From CAZSDU01 sp964605775 (GTDB lineage Bacteria > Bacteroidota > Bacteroidia > Bacteroidales > FEN-979), in the NCBI GenBank assembly GCA_964605775.1, contig CAZSDU010000020.1, forward strand, positions 1 to 58,473: DNA of 58,473 nucleotides. Reading direction: 5' to 3'. The notes under the pieces are model-generated. The model was not told the DNA's origin. It searched no databases and saw only the letters and a list, made by a program, of their open reading frames with translations. Shown piece by piece: positions 24,889 to 33,264 of the stretch (the stretch's first letter is position 1; each line of letters opens with the position of its first letter). The position numbers and the translations under genes were made by a program.

Positions 24889-26448
24889 ATGAGGAACGAA
24901 GAATCAGTTCGTGTGAAAAAAAAATATCTGCTTTTCTTAATCAGTCCGCGGCAACGGTTTATCAATTATCCGGCACATAGTGAATTGGCTAAGATGTTTG
25001 GGAAAAGAAGATTCATGATTCCCCTTGCACTGCCGACAATAGCCTCACTCACTCCCGACCATTATGATATCCGGATCTATGATGAAGAAATTGAAGATCT
25101 TCCCAGCGGAGTCCTCCCTGATATCATCGGAATCACGACCCTGGCTGCCACTTCCCGCCGGGCATTTGAACTGGGAGACCAGTATCGCAAAAGGGGTGCC
25201 AAAATTATCTACGGCGGACCTTTTGCCTCCTTTTCACCGGTAGAATCCCTGAAACATGGCGACAGTGTGATCGTTGGCGAGGCAGAAGGAAAATGGGAAC
25301 AATGCCTTCAAGATTTCGAAAAGGGAACCCTGAAACCCATCTATGAGTCAAGCTTCCCGATAGCATTCAAAAAACAACTGCCCCCACGCTGGGACCTGGT
25401 GAATATGAAAAGGATCTTTCAGGTTGCCATTCAGGTTTCCCGGGGTTGTCCATTTAATTGTGATTTCTGCCTCGTTTCAAAAATCTTCGGACGAAAAATG
25501 CGCTACCGCGATATTGATAATGTGGTGGAAGAAATTAAAGCAGCCCCCTCCAACTATTTCTTTTTTGTTGATGATAACCTGACCATCAATAAAAGATATG
25601 CTAAAGAGCTGATGCAGGCCATCAAACCCCTGCATATCTCCTGGGGCTGCATGTGCAGCCTGGACGTGGCCAAGGATGAAGAACTGCTTCATCTGATGGC
25701 GGAGGCCGGATGTTTCAATATTTTAGTGGGTTTCGAATCGCTGAATCCGGGAAGCCTGGATGAAACGCACAAGCACCATAACCAGGGCGGTAAGATCTTT
25801 GCCGAAGCCATCCGGAAAATCCATGCAGCCGGCATTCATATCAATGCCAGTTTCGTGGTTGGTTTCGATAATGACGGTCTGGATGAGTTTGACCGCATTT
25901 TCGACTTTACCCTGGAACATCATCTGCCCAATGTCAATCTTCACCTGTTGAATGCCCCTCCGGGAACAGAATTGCATAAAAAACTCGAAGCAGAAGGAAG
26001 ATTACTGCATTGCGATCCTGAACTCGGTGTCGGTCACTTTCCCACCATCCATTACAGTAAAATGAGCCAGATCGATATCTTCGACAAATATATGGAAACC
26101 ATTGCCCGGCTTTATTCTTTTGATACCATACGGAAAAAAGCTGAAATTTTATTCAGCAACGGAGCCTTTATCCGGCCCGGAGGGGAAATCTCTGCCTTCA
26201 TGAAAGCCCGCTTATCCTGGATCACCTTCAGGGAATTTGTGCTGACTGCCGATCCTGACCGAAAAAAATTATTTGCATTTATACTGAAGCTAATCAGAAA
26301 CAAGCAGATTGCCATCGATAAAGGATTGGGGTTCCTGCTTGCCATGTTAGGCTATCACAGACATATTCTTGCGCATAAACACAATATGGATGAATACCGC
26401 CGCATCATTCTCAGACAAGAACTGAATCATCCCGAAAATGACCTCTAA
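24889..26448 (+). CDS. B12-binding-type radical SAM enzyme 2
   Basis: A 519-residue protein with an N-terminal cobalamin-binding-like domain (about 30-160; DIIGITTLAATSRRAFELG, YGGPFASFSP), then cluster cysteines Cys187, Cys191 and Cys194 in GCPFNCDFC. A radical SAM barrel (GFESLNPGSLDETHK, FVVGFDND) and a helical C-terminal extension of about 130 residues follow. It is the most divergent of the four in the window. It overlaps the following dehydrogenase gene by 11 bases. The substrate is unknown; methylation or rearrangement of the acyl chain or head group is possible. Confidence 0.85.
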   Translation: MRNEESVRVKKKYLLFLISPRQRFINYPAHSELAKMFGKRRFMIPLALPTIASLTPDHYDIRIYDEEIEDLPSGVLPDIIGITTLAATSRRAFELGDQYRKRGAKIIYGGPFASFSPVESLKHGDSVIVGEAEGKWEQCLQDFEKGTLKPIYESSFPIAFKKQLPPRWDLVNMKRIFQVAIQVSRGCPFNCDFCLVSKIFGRKMRYRDIDNVVEEIKAAPSNYFFFVDDNLTINKRYAKELMQAIKPLHISWGCMCSLDVAKDEELLHLMAEAGCFNILVGFESLNPGSLDETHKHHNQGGKIFAEAIRKIHAAGIHINASFVVGFDNDGLDEFDRIFDFTLEHHLPNVNLHLLNAPPGTELHKKLEAEGRLLHCDPELGVGHFPTIHYSKMSQIDIFDKYMETIARLYSFDTIRKKAEILFSNGAFIRPGGEISAFMKARLSWITFREFVLTADPDRKKLFAFILKLIRNKQIAIDKGLGFLLAMLGYHRHILAHKHNMDEYRRIILRQELNHPENDL

Positions 26449-27484
26449 CTGCCATCCGTTATCCGCAATCCGTACCATAGGGATCATCGGCGAAGGTAAA
26501 ATGGGAAGCAATATTTTTTACTACCTGCTTGACTTTGATTACCGTCTGGTCTGGATCTGTCATCCATGCACTGAACCTGAAGGCATCAGGAAAAGTTTTC
26601 AAAAAAAAATGAAGCGTAAACTGGACGCAGGGATACTCACGGAAGAACAATTCCGGCTTAAACATTCAACGGTTAACATCACCCGCGATCTCCAGGCTGC
26701 TTCCAGCTGCGACCTGATCATTGAAGCCATTCCGGAAGTCATTGAGCAGAAACTGGAACTTTTTGGCTTACTGGATAAAATCCTCCCTCAGGAGGTAATC
26801 CTTACCTCCAATTCATCCTCGATTAATCCCAGCCGGCTCATCCCTTCTGAACGGAGAAATAGAACCTTCGCCGGACTCCATTTTTTTTACCCCGTCAACC
26901 TCAAGAATATCGTGGAAATCATCTTCCCGGATACAAGCTCGGAGGATACCAGGAATAAGATCATCCATTTCCTTGAGCATATTCACCGCAAATTCCTGGT
27001 GCTTGATGAACATCATAGTTTTATCCTGAACAGAATATTTCTTGACTTTCAAAACGAAGCTTTTCAACTGGTCAAAGCCGGTCATATCACTGTCCGGCAA
27101 CTGGATGAACTGGTTAGAAATCATTTCTTTCCTTTCGGGGTTTTCGACTTTATGGACAGTGTAGGCCTGGATACGATGCGATCAGCCATTAACAACTATA
27201 CCTTTGATTATCCTCACCGCGATTATTACCTGTCCCTTATCCATGCCCTGGAGGAAAAGATAAGAATGGGGCAACTGGGTCAGAAATCAGGGCAGGGATT
27301 CTACCCTTTGCTCCATGATGAAGAAAAACCGGATCTTGAACCTGAGGGAATCATCCATCACCTGCGTCAGACTTTCTATTCATCCGCAAAGCGGTTTTCG
27401 ATGCGCTCCGGATGCTCCATCGAGGAAATGAATGAAGCTATCAAAGAATATTTTGAACTGGAAAAAGGCCTATTTGAATTATAA
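26438..27484 (+). CDS. 3-hydroxyacyl-CoA dehydrogenase
   Basis: A 348-residue NAD-dependent dehydrogenase with the nucleotide fold IGIIGEGKMGSN, the acidic partner segment DLIIEAIPEV, the SNSSSI loop, catalytic His in GLHFFYPVNL with its Glu in VEII, and the Asn in FILNRIF. The C-terminal domain has the GVFDFMDSVGLD helix of the family. It oxidises a 3-hydroxyacyl thioester, the reverse of the FabG step, so together with the crotonases it suggests oxidative shortening or keto-group formation on one of the lipid chains. Confidence 0.87.
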   Translation: MTSNCHPLSAIRTIGIIGEGKMGSNIFYYLLDFDYRLVWICHPCTEPEGIRKSFQKKMKRKLDAGILTEEQFRLKHSTVNITRDLQAASSCDLIIEAIPEVIEQKLELFGLLDKILPQEVILTSNSSSINPSRLIPSERRNRTFAGLHFFYPVNLKNIVEIIFPDTSSEDTRNKIIHFLEHIHRKFLVLDEHHSFILNRIFLDFQNEAFQLVKAGHITVRQLDELVRNHFFPFGVFDFMDSVGLDTMRSAINNYTFDYPHRDYYLSLIHALEEKIRMGQLGQKSGQGFYPLLHDEEKPDLEPEGIIHHLRQTFYSSAKRFSMRSGCSIEEMNEAIKEYFELEKGLFEL

Positions 27485-27509
27485 TTTTCATTATCCCGAT
27501 ATTTCTGTT

Positions 27510-27517
27510 TATCTTTA
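27510..27517 (+). promoter_or_regulatory. weak -7 box candidate before the cytochrome-like gene
   Basis: TATCTTTA differs from TAnnTTTG in the last base and ends 20 nt before ATG 27538. Confidence 0.3.
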
Positions 27518-27537
27518 CCCTTGTCTTTTAAAAAAAA

Positions 27538-27939
27538 ATGACCCCTATGAAAAAGATATTTGCGATCACTCTTCTTTTTGCCGGGATTACCCTGGTATTT
27601 TTTATCACTTTTCAATCCTGGTCTGCGAAAGGACTGGAAAATTCATCCCTAACGAAAGTGCCCTCCGCCCTTCCCGATTCAGTGATGAAGCTTTGCCAGA
27701 AATCATGTATGAATTGTCATTCCAATGCTGGCAGCGGGTTCGCAAAAAGTGTAGTGAATTTCAACAAATGGGAAACATACACTCCGGCCAAACAGGCTGA
27801 TAAAGCAAGCAGGATTTGTAATTCCATTACGCGTGGTTCCATGCCCCCGAAAGGATTCCGTAAGAATTACCCGAATATGCTTCCAACAGAAAAAGAAATT
27901 AACATGATTTGTGCCTGGGCTAAAACGCTCCAAAAATAA
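27538..27939 (+). CDS. small membrane-anchored haem-binding (cytochrome c-like) protein
   Basis: A 133-residue protein with an N-terminal membrane anchor or signal (ITLLFAGITLVFFITF), one haem c attachment motif CMNCH, and a candidate axial methionine in RGSMPPKGF. It matches the haem-binding domain proteins common in Bacteroidota. It would sit in the periplasm as an electron carrier. A redox protein inside a polyene lipid cluster is unusual. An alternative start is ATG 27547. Confidence 0.78.
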   Translation: MTPMKKIFAITLLFAGITLVFFITFQSWSAKGLENSSLTKVPSALPDSVMKLCQKSCMNCHSNAGSGFAKSVVNFNKWETYTPAKQADKASRICNSITRGSMPPKGFRKNYPNMLPTEKEINMICAWAKTLQK

Positions 27940-27948
27940 GCTTTCCTG

Positions 27949-29169
27949 ATGTCCGTAAAAGTAGTGGTTACCGGTATGGGAATGGTTTCATCCCTGGGTT
28001 TTGATATTCAAACGAATTGGGATAAGCTGTTAGCCGGAAAAAGTGGAGTAAGGACCATCAGCCTTTTCGATCCCTCAGATTCAATCACCAAAATCGCTGC
28101 CGAGCTCCCCCCGGGATTTGACGAGCATGCCAGGAACTACATCAAGAAACGTGCTTCTGGTCAGATGACCAGGGTAACCCGCATGGGTATAGTCGCAGCA
28201 AAAGATGCCGTGACTGATTCAGGAATTGACTTTTCCACCCTTGACCGCAAGCGTTGCTCCGTGATTATGGGAGTGGTCAATACCGGAAACTCAACCATCG
28301 AAAAAGACACCACACCCCAGAATACTATTTTTAAAAGCATGACCAACTCAATGTCTGCCTGGGTGTCCCTGGAATTTCAGTTGCTCGGACCGAATTTTGC
28401 CCTCAATACTGCCTGTGCATCCTCAGCCTATGCCATTGCTTTAGGTTGTGATATGATCAGGAGTGGTAAAGCAGATGTGGTCATTGCCGGCGGCGCTGAC
28501 TCGATTATCAATCAGGAAGAAATTGCTGGTTTCAATGCCTTATACGCGCTGTCTGTGGCCAATAATACGCCTGAAAAAGCCAGTAAACCCTTTTCTATCG
28601 ACCGTGATGGTTTTGTGATCGGTGAAGGTGCGGGAGTCATAATACTGGAATCAGAACCTATGGCCAGGGCCAGGAATGCCAGAATTTATGCCGAAATCGC
28701 AGGCTATGCACTGACCAGCGAAGGCTATAACATCATGGCGCCCATGAAGGATGGAGAAGGGATGGCAAATACCATGAAACAAGCCATGGAAAATGCAGGC
28801 ATTTTTCCGGATGATGTGGACTATATCAATGCCCATGGCACTTCAACGGAATTGAACGACCGAGCTGAGACCTTTGCCGTAAAAAAAGTATTCGGGGAGG
28901 AAGCATTCAAAATCCCCGTCAGTTCATCAAAATCCATGCTGGGTCATACGATCGGCGCAGCCGGAGCCATTGAAAGCATCATCACCATCCTGAGTATCCG
29001 GAATGATCTCATCCATCCTACGATCAATCTGGATCAGCCTGATCCCGAACTTGACCTCGATTTTGTTCCCCATCATTCCCGAAAAAAAATTGTCAGGGTG
29101 GCCCTTTCAAACTCATTCGGGTTTGGTGGCCATAACGCCTGCCTTGTTTTCAAAAAGTACTCCGGGTGA
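27949..29169 (+). CDS. beta-ketoacyl-ACP synthase II (FabF-like)
   Basis: A 406-residue ketosynthase with Cys156 in NTACASSAYAIA, His in NAHGTSTELND, His in SMLGHTIGAAG, and the SNSFGFGGHN end. This is the most FabF-like synthase of the cluster and could build a plain acyl chain rather than the polyene. The ACP and malonyltransferase-like genes follow directly, making a compact three-gene fatty-acid unit. Confidence 0.92.
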   Translation: MSVKVVVTGMGMVSSLGFDIQTNWDKLLAGKSGVRTISLFDPSDSITKIAAELPPGFDEHARNYIKKRASGQMTRVTRMGIVAAKDAVTDSGIDFSTLDRKRCSVIMGVVNTGNSTIEKDTTPQNTIFKSMTNSMSAWVSLEFQLLGPNFALNTACASSAYAIALGCDMIRSGKADVVIAGGADSIINQEEIAGFNALYALSVANNTPEKASKPFSIDRDGFVIGEGAGVIILESEPMARARNARIYAEIAGYALTSEGYNIMAPMKDGEGMANTMKQAMENAGIFPDDVDYINAHGTSTELNDRAETFAVKKVFGEEAFKIPVSSSKSMLGHTIGAAGAIESIITILSIRNDLIHPTINLDQPDPELDLDFVPHHSRKKIVRVALSNSFGFGGHNACLVFKKYSG

Positions 29170-29187
29170 TCACATGATAAAAAATGC

Positions 29188-29195
29188 TAATTTTG
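29188..29195 (+). promoter_or_regulatory. -7 box before the third ACP gene
   Basis: TAATTTTG fits TAnnTTTG and ends 16 nt before ATG 29212, giving a very short leader. Confidence 0.45.
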
Positions 29196-29211
29196 TAAAA
29201 ACATTAAACGG

Positions 29212-29520
29212 ATGGCCAGAATAACAGAAAATACAAGAAATGAAGTAAAGGAAACCGTCTATCATTTTTTTGCAGAAGAATGTGAAGTCGATCAAAGCAA
29301 AATCAGCGATCAGACAAATATCATCAATGATCTCGACGGTGACTCTTTGATGTTCCTTGAATTAATTGAAATTTTTAAGAAAAAATACAATCTTGATATT
29401 GAACTGAAAACCATCGGGAAATATGCCGTTAAGCACCCCGTTGCCACCATCGGTGAACTGATCAATATGCAGATGCTTATTATTGAGCATGAAAACCGCC
29501 TGCTGGAATTAGAAAAATAA
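29212..29520 (+). CDS. acyl carrier protein 3
   Basis: A 102-residue ACP-like protein with the attachment serine in DLDGDSLMFLELIEIF and helix II EIFKKKYNLDIE. It is longer than the other two ACPs and lacks LGLDS, so it represents a different carrier subtype. Its neighbours, a FabF-like synthase and a malonyltransferase-like protein, suggest it carries a separate acyl chain. Confidence 0.85.
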   Translation: MARITENTRNEVKETVYHFFAEECEVDQSKISDQTNIINDLDGDSLMFLELIEIFKKKYNLDIELKTIGKYAVKHPVATIGELINMQMLIIEHENRLLELEK

Positions 29521-29547
29521 TGATTTGCGCTATTGTCAGAAGCTAAA

Positions 29548-30438
29548 ATGATTTTTATTTTTCCGGCTTTTGCTAACGATTACAGGGAGTTCCATCACTT
29601 TCAATGGCCCGGTTTCCAGACTTTTTTTACATCCCTTGTGGAAGACGCCTCTTCCTTTATTGATGTTCAGTTGAAGGATTTTCACCCCATCAGGAATAAC
29701 TTTCTTGAGGATGAACTCAGGAACCAATATATGTCGTACATCTTCGGGTGTACCATCGCAGGAATGTTAATAGAGAAAAAAAATATCCCTGATTTCATTT
29801 CCGGGTTAAGCATGGGATTATATGCCGCCCTGCAAACCTCAGGCGCCTTCTCTTTCAGGGATGGACTGCTGCTCATCAGGCAGGCTTATCTGGAAATTGA
29901 AAAGATCATTTCAGGTCAGGAATTTTCCATGGGGAATATCATCGGGCTGAATCAATCCGACATCCTTCAGTTGATCAAACATAATGACCGCGATACCCAG
30001 ATATCCAACCAGATGGCCGAATTCTCCTTTGTGATTTCGGGCCGTAAAACATCCGTTGTAAACATACTGGAACAGGCCAGGGAGGAAGGAGCCTTCCATA
30101 CCAGACTGCTGAATGCCACCGCTCCCTATCATTCTGTGTTTCTGAAAGATACCCATAGACCATTTGAACCCTTTGTCCGTAGCCTGGGAATCCGTCCTTC
30201 ATCAGTATCCCTGGTTTCAGTCATTGATCAGGAAATCATCCGTACTTCAGCACAGATCATCCGGGAGATCGTCAGAAATCTATACCAGCCTTTTAACTGG
30301 TTTAACACGCAACGTAAACTTCAGGAAATGGGAGAACCGGTATTGATTGAATGTGGGGTCTCCCGGAATCTGACCAAAAACTCAAAATTCATTCCCGGTA
30401 AGGCCAGTTTTTTTTCAGCAGTGGATTACCTGGTTTAA
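29548..30438 (+). CDS. malonyl-CoA:ACP transacylase-like protein
   Basis: About 296 residues from ATG 29548; an upstream TTG at 29533 is less likely. The active-site serine is in SGLSMGLYAAL, where the usual GHSLGE has Leu for His and Leu for Glu. The conserved Arg is in LLIRQAYLE and the catalytic His in ATAPYHSVFL. It should load malonyl or another acyl unit on ACP, with the altered pocket hinting at a changed substrate. Its TAA and the TAA of the convergent radical SAM gene overlap in TTTAAA. Confidence 0.78.
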   Translation: MIFIFPAFANDYREFHHFQWPGFQTFFTSLVEDASSFIDVQLKDFHPIRNNFLEDELRNQYMSYIFGCTIAGMLIEKKNIPDFISGLSMGLYAALQTSGAFSFRDGLLLIRQAYLEIEKIISGQEFSMGNIIGLNQSDILQLIKHNDRDTQISNQMAEFSFVISGRKTSVVNILEQAREEGAFHTRLLNATAPYHSVFLKDTHRPFEPFVRSLGIRPSSVSLVSVIDQEIIRTSAQIIREIVRNLYQPFNWFNTQRKLQEMGEPVLIECGVSRNLTKNSKFIPGKASFFSAVDYLV

Positions 30439-31865
30439 ACACTCCTACCCGACAATATCCATTTTTTCCTGATCCTTAACAAAGTCCTGAACATAGGCTC
30501 GCTAAGGTGATTGATCTGCCGTACCCTGATCGCTTCTTTCAGCATCTCAGGAGTGGGTGTTGTTTTGGAAGATGGCAGGCAATTAAGCCGGCTCTTGACA
30601 GCATCTTCAATGAGTTTATCAAGTTTTTCCTTTCCCAATTCCTTTGAAAAATAATACGGTGAAGGATAAAAAACAGGATCTCCGGCTGCAATCATTCCAT
30701 CCTTCACCGCTGTTGTGTATAGCGGGGTTCCGGGGTAGATCCGCAAACCGGAAGAAAGATAAACGAGATCCTCAGGATGGATATATTGATCGATGAAATT
30801 CATGGATTCATAAAAAGTCTGCTCCGTTTCACCCGGACCTCCAAAAAGAAAAAACCACATGGCGGGCAGGTTAAATTCACGGATGAGTAAAGCGGTGCGG
30901 TGAATATCCTCCATCCTGAATCCTTTATGAAGGTTACTGATCATGACCTCTGATGCACTGTCGGGTGTTACATCAATCTGGGCAAATCCGGCGGCAACCA
31001 TTAATTCAAACAACTTTCTGCTGGTATTCCTCGGATTAATGCCCATGGTACGTAAACGGATTTTTAGCTTTTTGTCAATGATGGCCCGGCATAATGCTTC
31101 AGCATGTTCCGGCGGTTCATTGAAAGTGGAATCGACAAATTCAAACGTAATATCACCAAGCCGTTCTCCTGCCAGCCTTATCTCTTCGGCGACATCTTCT
31201 GGATCCCTCAAACGGTAACGCTTTCCCTCTATACAAGGATAGGTGCAGTAAATACAACCAAGGGCGCATCCGCGCTTAGTCTGAATGCTGTAAACACCTT
31301 TATGCCGGTAGGGCTGAAAGGGAATTTTTCCATCCATGTCAGAGGACGGTATGTTCTTTGTCCCAATCCCTGATAAATTCACATCAACCATAGTCTCCAT
31401 CCCATTGTTAGCATAAACATGCGGTAAACCCGAGACGGATTCATTCTTATCGAGGGCATGCAGCAAGGAAAGCATCAGCTCCTCCCCTTCCCCTGAAATG
31501 CCATAATCCGCAGCTGTAAAGGTCATGATCTCACGCGGAAAAATACTGAATCCACTCCCCCCGAGGATGACCGGTACCCTGGTAATACCCTGAACAGGAC
31601 GGATAAAATCGTCCATAATCTGATTCAGGTAGAAAATCTTACGGTCAGCCACCACATCATCTATATTGCGGATACTGAAACCAATGTAATCGGGTTGGAA
31701 ATCGAGTACCCTTCTCACCAGATCTTTCCCTTCATCAAACATGCCATCATAAACTTCAACCTCATAATATGGCTGAAGAACAGAAGCAATCAGGCATAAT
31801 CCCAAGGGAGGAATGGGATAGGGCGACTTTTCCGTGTTCGTGTTGACCAGAAGTACTTTTTTCAT
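30435..31865 (-). CDS. B12-binding-type radical SAM enzyme 3
   Basis: About 476 residues, read on the minus strand from ATG 31865; the frame is open to 31904 but that would overlap the upstream gene. The N-terminal cobalamin-binding-like half (YPIPPLGLCLIAS, DFQPDYIGFSIRN, GGSGFSIFP) precedes Cys200, Cys204 and Cys207 in GCALGCIYCTYP. It is a clear paralogue of the radical SAM at 5668. It begins five bases after the stop of the neighbouring minus-strand radical SAM, so the two form a small inverted operon in a plus-strand cluster. Substrate unknown. Confidence 0.85.
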   Translation of the reverse strand: MKKVLLVNTNTEKSPYPIPPLGLCLIASVLQPYYEVEVYDGMFDEGKDLVRRVLDFQPDYIGFSIRNIDDVVADRKIFYLNQIMDDFIRPVQGITRVPVILGGSGFSIFPREIMTFTAADYGISGEGEELMLSLLHALDKNESVSGLPHVYANNGMETMVDVNLSGIGTKNIPSSDMDGKIPFQPYRHKGVYSIQTKRGCALGCIYCTYPCIEGKRYRLRDPEDVAEEIRLAGERLGDITFEFVDSTFNEPPEHAEALCRAIIDKKLKIRLRTMGINPRNTSRKLFELMVAAGFAQIDVTPDSASEVMISNLHKGFRMEDIHRTALLIREFNLPAMWFFLFGGPGETEQTFYESMNFIDQYIHPEDLVYLSSGLRIYPGTPLYTTAVKDGMIAAGDPVFYPSPYYFSKELGKEKLDKLIEDAVKSRLNCLPSSKTTPTPEMLKEAIRVRQINHLSEPMFRTLLRIRKKWILSGRSV

Positions 31866-31870
31866 CGTTT

Positions 31871-33211
31871 TCAGATGACGTCCGTTCCTTTTTTCAGTAA
31901 CCATAAGCGTCCCACTTCCTCGTGAAATTTCTCATAGGGGAGCCTTGTTTTCATCAATGCATTAAAAAAATTATAGCGATCATAATTTTTATCAACAATC
32001 TGCTTCCTGACCTGCTGATAATATACCGTTCCGGGCATCGGACTCAGGATGGTATATCCGGCATAGACCACGCGGTTCTTATCCGCATATTCCGCTAAGG
32101 CAGCAAAATCATCCACCGAATAATCGCAGGGAATCACGTAATTTCCCCTGACCATGATACCATTGTCATCGAAGATTTCAATGGCTTTTTGATTGGCTTT
32201 GGCAGGTGATTCCTTGTGGTATTTTTTCAGCTCCGAGTCCCTGAAGGATTCAAAACCGCAGATCACGACTTTTAAGCCACCATACGCCATTTTTTTAATG
32301 ATGGCCGGATTACGGGCAGCGACATCGGCTCGGATGTCCATGATAAACGTTTTCTTTATTCCCTCTTTCCTGATTCTGGCAAACAGAGCTTCCATAAATC
32401 CTTCATCAACAACGGTGTTGGCATCCGCAAATCTGACCACAGGATATTCATCAATGGATTTCAACTCTCCGATCAGACTATCCAGATCGCGCTGGTAATA
32501 TTTTCCCCTGAACTGTGTCCAGATTGAGCAAAAGGTGCATTTATACGGGCAACCCAGTGAAGTAAACACATAAGTGCTTGGATCCGGGCTGTTGCCAACT
32601 TTATACGTTTCAATCCATCGCCTGAGATGATGACGCTCAGGAAGAAGATAATCGGCATTGGCTGCATCATATGAACAGGGAATTCCCTTTGTCTGCAGAA
32701 ACCCGGATACAGAATTCAGAAAGATCCCCGGTATTCCTGATAGTTCCAAACCCTTTTCCTTGGCCAGTATGACTGCTCTGAAAATATGGGCAGATTGTCC
32801 GGGAATCACCACATCAGCATGGGAAGCGGCAAAATCCCTGACACAAAGTGTGGCATGCAGCCCTCCGGCCACGGTCAGTATATCCGGATTGAACTGCTTG
32901 ACATGCCTGAAAATCTCCATACTGCTGTTGAACTCCGAAGTAATGGTCGTGACCCCGACTACATCCGGCTGAGTTTCCCTTAAGCATTTTACGATAAGTT
33001 CAGGTAATTCCGTGGTATCCTGGTTCAGGTCATATTCTCCCTTACAGTCAAAAACCCTGACATCAAAATCCCTGACCGCCGCGGCTACGGTAAGCAAGCC
33101 CAGAGGCGGCCCGATCAGCTTTCTGTGAATAAAAGGTTTTGCCTCTTCAGGCGCATACCTCAGGATGTTGTTTTCAGGAGAACGGGGAGGATTGATCAGC
33201 AAAATTTTCAT
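31871..33211 (-). CDS. B12-binding-type radical SAM enzyme 4
   Basis: About 446 residues from the minus-strand ATG at 33211 (MKILLINPPRSPEN, the standard opening of this family); the frame upstream to 33274 crosses the promoter. A cobalamin-binding-like region (PPLGLLTVAAAVRDFDV, DVVGVTTITSEFNSS, GGLHATL) is followed by Cys221, Cys225 and Cys228 in GCPYKCTFCSIW. It is the first gene of the two-gene inverted operon. It resembles hopanoid and bacteriochlorophyll-type methyltransferases in layout, but the target cannot be read. Confidence 0.85.
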   Translation of the reverse strand: MKILLINPPRSPENNILRYAPEEAKPFIHRKLIGPPLGLLTVAAAVRDFDVRVFDCKGEYDLNQDTTELPELIVKCLRETQPDVVGVTTITSEFNSSMEIFRHVKQFNPDILTVAGGLHATLCVRDFAASHADVVIPGQSAHIFRAVILAKEKGLELSGIPGIFLNSVSGFLQTKGIPCSYDAANADYLLPERHHLRRWIETYKVGNSPDPSTYVFTSLGCPYKCTFCSIWTQFRGKYYQRDLDSLIGELKSIDEYPVVRFADANTVVDEGFMEALFARIRKEGIKKTFIMDIRADVAARNPAIIKKMAYGGLKVVICGFESFRDSELKKYHKESPAKANQKAIEIFDDNGIMVRGNYVIPCDYSVDDFAALAEYADKNRVVYAGYTILSPMPGTVYYQQVRKQIVDKNYDRYNFFNALMKTRLPYEKFHEEVGRLWLLKKGTDVI

Positions 33212-33216
33212 CAGGA

Positions 33217-33224
33217 CAAAATTA
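33217..33224 (-). promoter_or_regulatory. -7 box for the inverted radical SAM operon
   Basis: The minus strand reads TAATTTTG, five nt before ATG 33211, so the transcript should be almost leaderless. Confidence 0.5.
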
Positions 33225-33250
33225 GAAAAATCCATGACCCGCTTTTTTGC

Positions 33251-33258
33251 TATTTTTG
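33251..33258 (+). promoter_or_regulatory. -7 box for the GT2/MMPL operon
   Basis: TATTTTTG lies six nt before ATG 33265. Its position rules out the in-frame TTG at 33247 as a start. It is divergent from the box at 33217. Confidence 0.5.
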
Positions 33259-33264
33259 TTCTCC

